DNA of 42,985 bases, taken from the NCBI RefSeq assembly GCF_024178385.1, contig NZ_JAMZMM010000008.1:1-42985 (forward strand). Reading direction: 5' to 3'. This document shows, one piece after another, positions 39,337 through 42,985 of the stretch. The position numbers were made by a program, and so were the translations under genes. The notes under the pieces were generated by a model. That model saw only the letters and a program-made list of their open reading frames with translations. It was not told the DNA's origin and ran no database searches. The stretch comes from Limnofasciculus baicalensis BBK-W-15 (GTDB taxonomy: Bacteria; Cyanobacteriota; Cyanobacteriia; Cyanobacteriales; Coleofasciculaceae). Numbering within the stretch: position 1 is the stretch's first letter; each line of letters begins with the position of its first letter.

Positions 39337-39358
39337 GATGAAGATTTGATGAAGTTTA
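39337..39358 (+). promoter_or_regulatory. Tandem 11-bp direct repeat upstream of PEP-CTERM gene
   Basis: GATGAAGATTT and GATGAAGTTTA lie head to tail with an 11-bp period, about one helical turn, 109 bases before the gene. The half-site TGTGAAGTTAA at 39306-39316 is related. This layout is typical of response-regulator sites. The regulator is unknown. Confidence 0.35.
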
Positions 39359-39466
39359 TAAAAACCCCTAGACAGACTATTTATGTAGCGGTTATTGTTT
39401 ACTCATGGGAATAAATTAAAGATTCAACTATCACACAGCTCCAACTATCACAAGGAATATTTCATC

Positions 39467-40096
39467 ATGGCTCTTAAATCTACATTCGCTATTCTCGGAT
39501 TAGTTGCTGGCAGCACTCTAGCTTTGTCTGCTATACCCGCTCAAGCTGCTAACTTGTTTGGCAATAGCGGTATCAAGTTTGACGAGACTACCACAGTCGA
39601 TTTTTGGTTCGTGCAGTCTAAAGGTGCATTCAAATCAACCTTATCTGTCGTAGAAAAGGCAGCGCCGACGACTTCACTAGGAGTGCTGTTTAAAGAAAAC
39701 GTGGCATCTTTAGGATCAGCTAATGATTTCCTCGGAACTTGCCCTGAAACAGTTACTTCTCCTACCGGAGAGTGCCACAACTGGTTCACCTTTACGGGTG
39801 GCGTAGAGTACAGCTTGCTGCTAGACTCTGGTAACAACGGAAATGTATGGTCAACAGATACTCTAAATACTCCTGTTAAGCCGCAGGCATTGTTCTCCTT
39901 CGTAGCTACCCCCGAGCCTGGCAAGTATACAATTCGGTTCGATGATAAAGGAGCAGGTGACGATGCAGACTTCAACGACTTCACAATCATGGCTCAGATT
40001 AAACCTGTACCGGAGCCAACAGCATTGGCTGGTTTAGGTGTAGTCGCTGGGGCATTAGCATTCTCTCGTCGTCGGAAGAGCGATCGCAAATCCTAA
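39467..40096 (+). CDS. PEP-CTERM sorted exported protein
   Basis: This 209-aa secreted protein has a signal peptide (ILGLVAGSTLALSAIPAQAA). It ends in the PEP-CTERM signal VPEPTALAGLGVVAGALAF followed by RRRK, so it should be processed by an exosortase and kept at or released from the cell surface. The body is beta-rich. The segment FDDKGAGDDADFNDFTIMAQ resembles the acidic DxDFND motif of DUF4114-like domains, probably Ca2+-binding. Two Cys (CPE, CHN) may form a disulfide. I chose the ATG at 39467 (MALKST) because AAGGA lies upstream and the signal peptide then has normal length; the frame is open to 39395. A strong terminator follows. Its extracellular role is unknown. Confidence 0.88.
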   Translation: MALKSTFAILGLVAGSTLALSAIPAQAANLFGNSGIKFDETTTVDFWFVQSKGAFKSTLSVVEKAAPTTSLGVLFKENVASLGSANDFLGTCPETVTSPTGECHNWFTFTGGVEYSLLLDSGNNGNVWSTDTLNTPVKPQALFSFVATPEPGKYTIRFDDKGAGDDADFNDFTIMAQIKPVPEPTALAGLGVVAGALAFSRRRKSDRKS

Positions 40097-40142
40097 GCTC
40101 TTGAGTTAGGCTGTAAACTAGTTTAATATTTTTGTAGCAGAC

Positions 40143-40176
40143 AATTGCCAGTAAGTATCTATCTTGACTGGCAATT
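40143..40176 (+). terminator. Intrinsic terminator of the PEP-CTERM gene
   Basis: The 10-bp arms AATTGCCAGT (40143-40152) and ACTGGCAATT (40167-40176) are followed by TGTTTGCTTTTGTTTT. The hairpin starts 47 bases after the stop. Confidence 0.8.
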
Positions 40177-40219
40177 TGTTTGCTTTTGTTTTAGATAAAG
40201 TATCTAAAATCAAAGTATC

Positions 40220-40858
40220 TTACTTATTCGGTTGCGGTGTCATCCGCAGGTAGGGTTTGATGACAGTGTACCCTTTAGGAAACCGTTCCTTCAACTCTTC
40301 TGGATCTTTAATAGTGGGGACAATTACACAGTCATCACCATCTTTCCAGTTGACGGGGGTAGCCACCTTATAGTTATCGGTTAACTGCAAAGAGTCAATT
40401 ACCCGCAAAATCTCATCGAAGTTGCGACCAGTACTGGGAGGATAGGTAATGGTGAGTCGTAATTTCTTCTGAGGATCGATGACAAAGACAGTCCGTACCG
40501 TGACGCTAGCATTAGCGTTGGGATGGATCATATCATAAAGATCGGACACCTTTTTATCCGCGTCCGCCAAAATCGGGTAGTTGACTGTGGTATTCTGAGT
40601 TTCGTTAATATCGCAAATCCAGCCGCCGTGGGATTCAACACCGTCAACACTCAAGGCGATGACTTTAACATTGCGCCCATCGAATTCGGGTTTTAGCTTT
40701 GCGACTTCACCTAACTCAGTAGTGCAAACAGGAGTGTAGTCGGCGGGGTGGGAGAAGAGTACAACCCAGCTATCCCCTGCCCAGTCGTAAAAGTTGATCT
40801 CCCCTTCGCTAGATGCTTGGGTAAAGTTGGGGACTGTATCGCCTAATCTTAGAGTCAT
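40220..40858 (-). CDS. 1-Cys peroxiredoxin (Prx6 group)
   Basis: This 212-aa thiol peroxidase reduces hydrogen peroxide and organic hydroperoxides. The peroxidatic Cys is in HPADYTPVCTTELGEVAKL (about residue 46). The Prx6-type second half is complete: VNYPILADADKKVSDLYDMI, then VRTVFVIDPQKKLRLTITYP, PVNWKDGDDCVIVPTI and FPKGYTVIKPYLRMTPQP. A Cys at WICDI (about 83) and another at DDCVIV are not at the resolving position of 2-Cys enzymes. The length is normal for Prx6 proteins. It is cytoplasmic and convergent with the PEP-CTERM gene. Confidence 0.95.
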   Translation of the reverse strand: MTLRLGDTVPNFTQASSEGEINFYDWAGDSWVVLFSHPADYTPVCTTELGEVAKLKPEFDGRNVKVIALSVDGVESHGGWICDINETQNTTVNYPILADADKKVSDLYDMIHPNANASVTVRTVFVIDPQKKLRLTITYPPSTGRNFDEILRVIDSLQLTDNYKVATPVNWKDGDDCVIVPTIKDPEELKERFPKGYTVIKPYLRMTPQPNK

Positions 40859-41024
40859 ATCTAATTTTCTGTATCAGGACAGACAATGTTTAATCGGTCT
40901 TGAATTATAGCGTGCAATAAGATGAGATGATAGAAAACAAAAATTAAACAAACCAAAGAGGGGTACTTCTCTCTTGAGTTTCGTTTGTCTGTTGTTCGTT
41001 TTTCCGTTGTAAGGAGGAGAGTTT

Positions 41025-41462
41025 ATGAAAAGCTTGGTTCGTCTAGTAGTTCTATTGGGATTGTTAGTAGGCAGCTTAGGCTGGTTCGGAATGTCTCAAA
41101 GTGCCATGGCAGCGCCGATGGATTGGACTCAGGTAACTGGCCAATCATCCCCTGTCTTGATTGCTGAGGCTGAGTATCGCAACTCTGCTGACGACAAGTT
41201 AGGGACTGAGTTTGGTAAGAAAGTCGATTTGAATAATAGTGACGTGCGAGACTTTCTTCAGTTTTCGGGCATGTATCCCACTCTAGCTGGCTTGATTATT
41301 CAGAATGCCACATACGAAACTGTAGAGGACGTTCTCAATATACCCGGACTCACCGATCATCAGAAGGAATTGCTCCAAGCTAACCTTGACAGTTTTACCG
41401 TCACTGAAATTTCTGACACTTTTACTGAGGGCGGAGACCGCTACAATGCTGGTGTCTACTAA
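41025..41462 (+). CDS. psbU: PsbU: photosystem II 12-kDa extrinsic protein
   Basis: This 145-aa precursor is exported to the thylakoid lumen, where it helps stabilise the oxygen-evolving complex. The N-terminus is a signal peptide (LVVLLGLLVGSLGWFGMSQS). The mature protein probably starts near the AEAEYRNSADDKLGTEFGKK segment. NNSDVRDFLQFSGMYPTLAG and ATYETVEDVLNIPGLTDHQK form the helix-hairpin-helix-like core typical of PsbU. GGDRYNAGVY is the conserved end. AAGGAGGAGAG lies five bases before the ATG. A hairpin repeat follows the stop by 51 bases. Its presence marks the organism as a cyanobacterium. Confidence 0.97.
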   Translation: MKSLVRLVVLLGLLVGSLGWFGMSQSAMAAPMDWTQVTGQSSPVLIAEAEYRNSADDKLGTEFGKKVDLNNSDVRDFLQFSGMYPTLAGLIIQNATYETVEDVLNIPGLTDHQKELLQANLDSFTVTEISDTFTEGGDRYNAGVY

Positions 41463-41513
41463 AAACTGATTAACTGCAAGTCTGAAGACTGAGTAAGGTC
41501 AATAAATTGCTAC

Positions 41514-41546
41514 AGAAACCCGGTTTCTTTAAGAAACCGGGTTTCT
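41514..41546. repeat. AGAAACCCGGTTTCT hairpin repeat downstream of psbU
   Basis: AGAAACCCGGTTTCTTT and AGAAACCGGGTTTCT again form nested palindromes, 51 bases after the psbU stop. It differs from 38991-39023 mainly at the central bases (TTTAAG instead of TTTGAG), and probably acts as the psbU 3' hairpin. Confidence 0.8.
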
Positions 41547-41646
41547 ATTGTCAGTTGTCAGAAGAGATAGATACCTGACTATGTAAAAATGACTACAGAC
41601 AGATGAAAGGTAACGATCGCTATTTACTTAACCTAAAAGACACGCC

Positions 41647-41892
41647 CTAACGGGTTCCAGCACTCCGAGATATTCTCGGTCCGCCTTTGTCAGGAGGCTG
41701 GAATGCGATCGCGTACCCATCGATTGACTCGATGGCTTTTGAAATATTTATATTTTTACCTACCAAGGATTGCTCTGATGAAGTAGTACCGGGCAGATTG
41801 ATTTGGATACTGGCATCAACTAGCTTGTGTCCCAACAAGTGTAAGCCGAGCAATAAAGTAGCGATACTAGTGAGGCAAAGATAATTCTCCAT
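41647..41892 (-). CDS. Small exported protein, possibly a truncated DUF928 protein
   Basis: This 81-aa protein begins with a hydrophobic segment, LCLTSIATLLLGLHLLGHKL, that could be a signal peptide. It ends with the sequence FQPPDKGGPRISRSAGTR. In DUF928 proteins a Pro-Pro-x-x-Gly-x-Pro...GTR motif like this opens the domain and 150 or more residues follow. Here the frame stops directly after the motif, and no continuation is visible downstream in the other frames. It may be a broken gene or a small secreted peptide. There is no strong ribosome-binding site. Confidence 0.45.
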   Translation of the reverse strand: MENYLCLTSIATLLLGLHLLGHKLVDASIQINLPGTTSSEQSLVGKNINISKAIESIDGYAIAFQPPDKGGPRISRSAGTR

Positions 41893-42142
41893 ACTTTCAA
41901 CTCATGTCTCTGAGATTCCTTAATTTATTATATTCATCTCAGTAGATATTCGTAAGTATCTTCATCCAATCTTTGAAAGCCACAAGTCCCTTCACGCAAG
42001 CTTTATTGAGTTATTTACTAAACCTTTATATATCTATTCGTAGGGAATAAACTACATCAAAAAATTACATTTATCTCCGAGAAAATCATCAAATTAAAAT
42101 ATAACGGTCAAATTATTTACTTTTTTTTTATCTTTGATATGG

Positions 42143-42310
42143 TATAATGATGGGTTTGATGTAAAAATGACCCAATCGAGCGAAAGGCCAAAGATGTAAC
42201 TTTTGAGACGATGCTCTGGGTGAAGTAGTCTTAGTCTTCCCCTGGCATCAGCGCAAGATAGCCCTAGGGGTAGCACAGCTTGCCAAGACAAAAATAGCTC
42301 TATCGTAGAA
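42143..42310 (+). ncRNA. Candidate non-coding transcript behind an extended -10
   Basis: The gap 41893-42346 has no convincing gene. At 42141-42148 there is TGGTATAAT-like GGTATAAT after a T-tract. Behind it lies a structured region: GGGTTT...ATGACCC, and CCCCTGG...CCCTAGGGG. No open frame of note runs forward. The promoter resembles the one before the tnpB remnant at 34416-34424, so this could be the left end or guide-RNA part of another IS605-like element. Family unknown. Confidence 0.25.
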
Positions 42311-42346
42311 TAGAGGAAATTTAGCTCGGCATCCTGCCTGTGATGA

Positions 42347-42985
42347 AACGAACAGGCAAGATGCCTGTTCTACGTCCTAAGATGGAACGGAGCAAAGATT
42401 CCTGTATTTCCACCAGATCCAACTTTATCATCACCCATTCAGTCCACATCTGCTGATAGTCAGGTACAGGATAATTCCCAACAACAATCTGAAATATTAC
42501 AGCCATCTGAAGAGTTAGCAGAAAACGAGGAAATATCCACTGAAGCAGAAAATATTCAGAGAGATGATTTGGGAGAAGGAGTTTCTGACGATGAAGAGAA
42601 AGAATCCGATTCGGAGCAACTGACAGAATTAGAATCGACAGATAATCCTGAAACTCAATCCCAAGAAAAACTAGATTTACAGGCTAAATTTTCCAAGTTA
42701 GAGCAATTTGGTTACAATGGGGCAAAGATTCCTGTATTTCCACCTAATCCAGATTCAAAAGCAGCAATTCAGCCCAAGTCTGGTGTTAGTCAGGTAGAGA
42801 ATAATTATCAAGAGAAACCTCAAGGATTACAGTCAGATGAGGTAGAAAAGGAGAATGATAAAATATCGACTGAAGGGGAAAAGATTCAGTTTGGTGGAGG
42901 GGTTTCTGGTGATGAGGATAATCATAAACTAATTCAGCCTCAAGTAGTGGCTGGGGAATCATTAGCTCAGGCTCAAGTAGCTGAA
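42347..42985 (+). CDS. Acidic repeat-containing protein, 5' end unclear, runs off the window
   Basis: A frame open from 42347 to the end encodes an acidic, Gln/Ser/Glu-rich sequence of at least 210 residues. The motif NGAKIPVFPP occurs twice (from about 42386 and 42715), each followed by Glu-rich segments such as EELAENEEISTEAENIQRDD. An in-frame TGA lies at 42344-42346. No ATG, and no convincing GTG or TTG with a ribosome-binding site, occurs in the visible frame. The first residues come from the palindromic repeat. It therefore looks like a gene whose start was lost to the repeat, or one with an unusual start. The acidic spacer resembles the region before SLH domains in the porin at 720-2735, so an SLH protein may continue beyond the window; this is a guess. 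Confidence 0.45.
42350..42370. repeat. Interspersed palindromic repeat, copy 2
   Basis: GAACAGGCAAGATGCCTGTT is followed by CTAC. It is the sister of 67-86. It forms the 5' edge of the open frame that runs off the window. Confidence 0.65.

Noticed and set aside
1-42985. tRNA and rRNA genes
   Set aside because: I looked for cloverleaf-like and conserved rRNA segments in the gaps and saw none; a dedicated scan could still find a cryptic one.

Overview
The window is cyanobacterial chromosome, most likely from a large filamentous species. The octamer GCGATCGC (HIP1) recurs throughout. The window carries psbU (photosystem II), an OprB-type porin with an SLH domain, a PEP-CTERM protein, Uma2-family genes, heptanucleotide short tandem repeats (STRR) and the interspersed hairpin AGAAACCCGGTTTCT. 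These are typical of that group. I could run no search, so family calls rest on motifs read by eye.

Layout. (1) 0.1-6.2 kb, minus strand: a hypothetical protein, an SLH porin, PstS, an isochorismatase-type hydrolase and a nucleotidyltransferase. (2) 6.2-15.1 kb, minus strand: a cyclic-nucleotide signalling block. Three tandem paralogous membrane nucleotide cyclases (extracellular sensor, HAMP, class III cyclase) are followed by an MscS-type channel with a cyclic-nucleotide-binding domain. All three cyclases lack the usual catalytic Asn, and one also lacks the transition-state Arg. (3) 15.4-32.6 kb: a defence-like island. On the minus strand are a Uma2 gene, an RNA-repair pair (HD-Pnk end-healing enzyme and RNA ligase) and a TIGR03985/WYL-like CRISPR regulator. 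Divergent from the regulator, across an 8-8-8 bp palindrome, is a seven-gene overlapping operon: a CARF-nuclease-like protein, Cas10 without HD, Cas7, Csx10 (Cas5) with a Cas11-like tail, a double Cas7, Csx19 and a large Cas7 with insertion. This is a type III-D effector resembling the Synechocystis III-Dv complex, but Cas7 is a separate gene and not fused to Cas5-Cas11. There is no array, cas1, cas2 or cas6. A second Uma2 gene, an XRE regulator and 2.4 copies of a PD-(D/E)XK-like gene follow. (4) 32.9-42.3 kb: housekeeping genes (argJ, a coiled-coil protein, a phosphohexomutase, a LapA-domain protein, tsaE, a small membrane protein, a PEP-CTERM protein, 1-Cys peroxiredoxin, psbU) with a decayed tnpB element just upstream of argJ and two candidate small RNAs. 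(5) 42.3-43.0 kb: an acidic repeat-containing reading frame without a start codon, running off the end.

Working together (inference): the III-D complex would recognise target RNA, Cas10 would make cyclic oligoadenylate, and the CARF protein would respond. That CARF protein has Ser and Thr where related nucleases have Glu and Lys, so its output is uncertain. The RNA end-healing and sealing pair lies downstream of the CRISPR regulator on the same strand, so a link between RNA damage and RNA repair is the most interesting hypothesis here.
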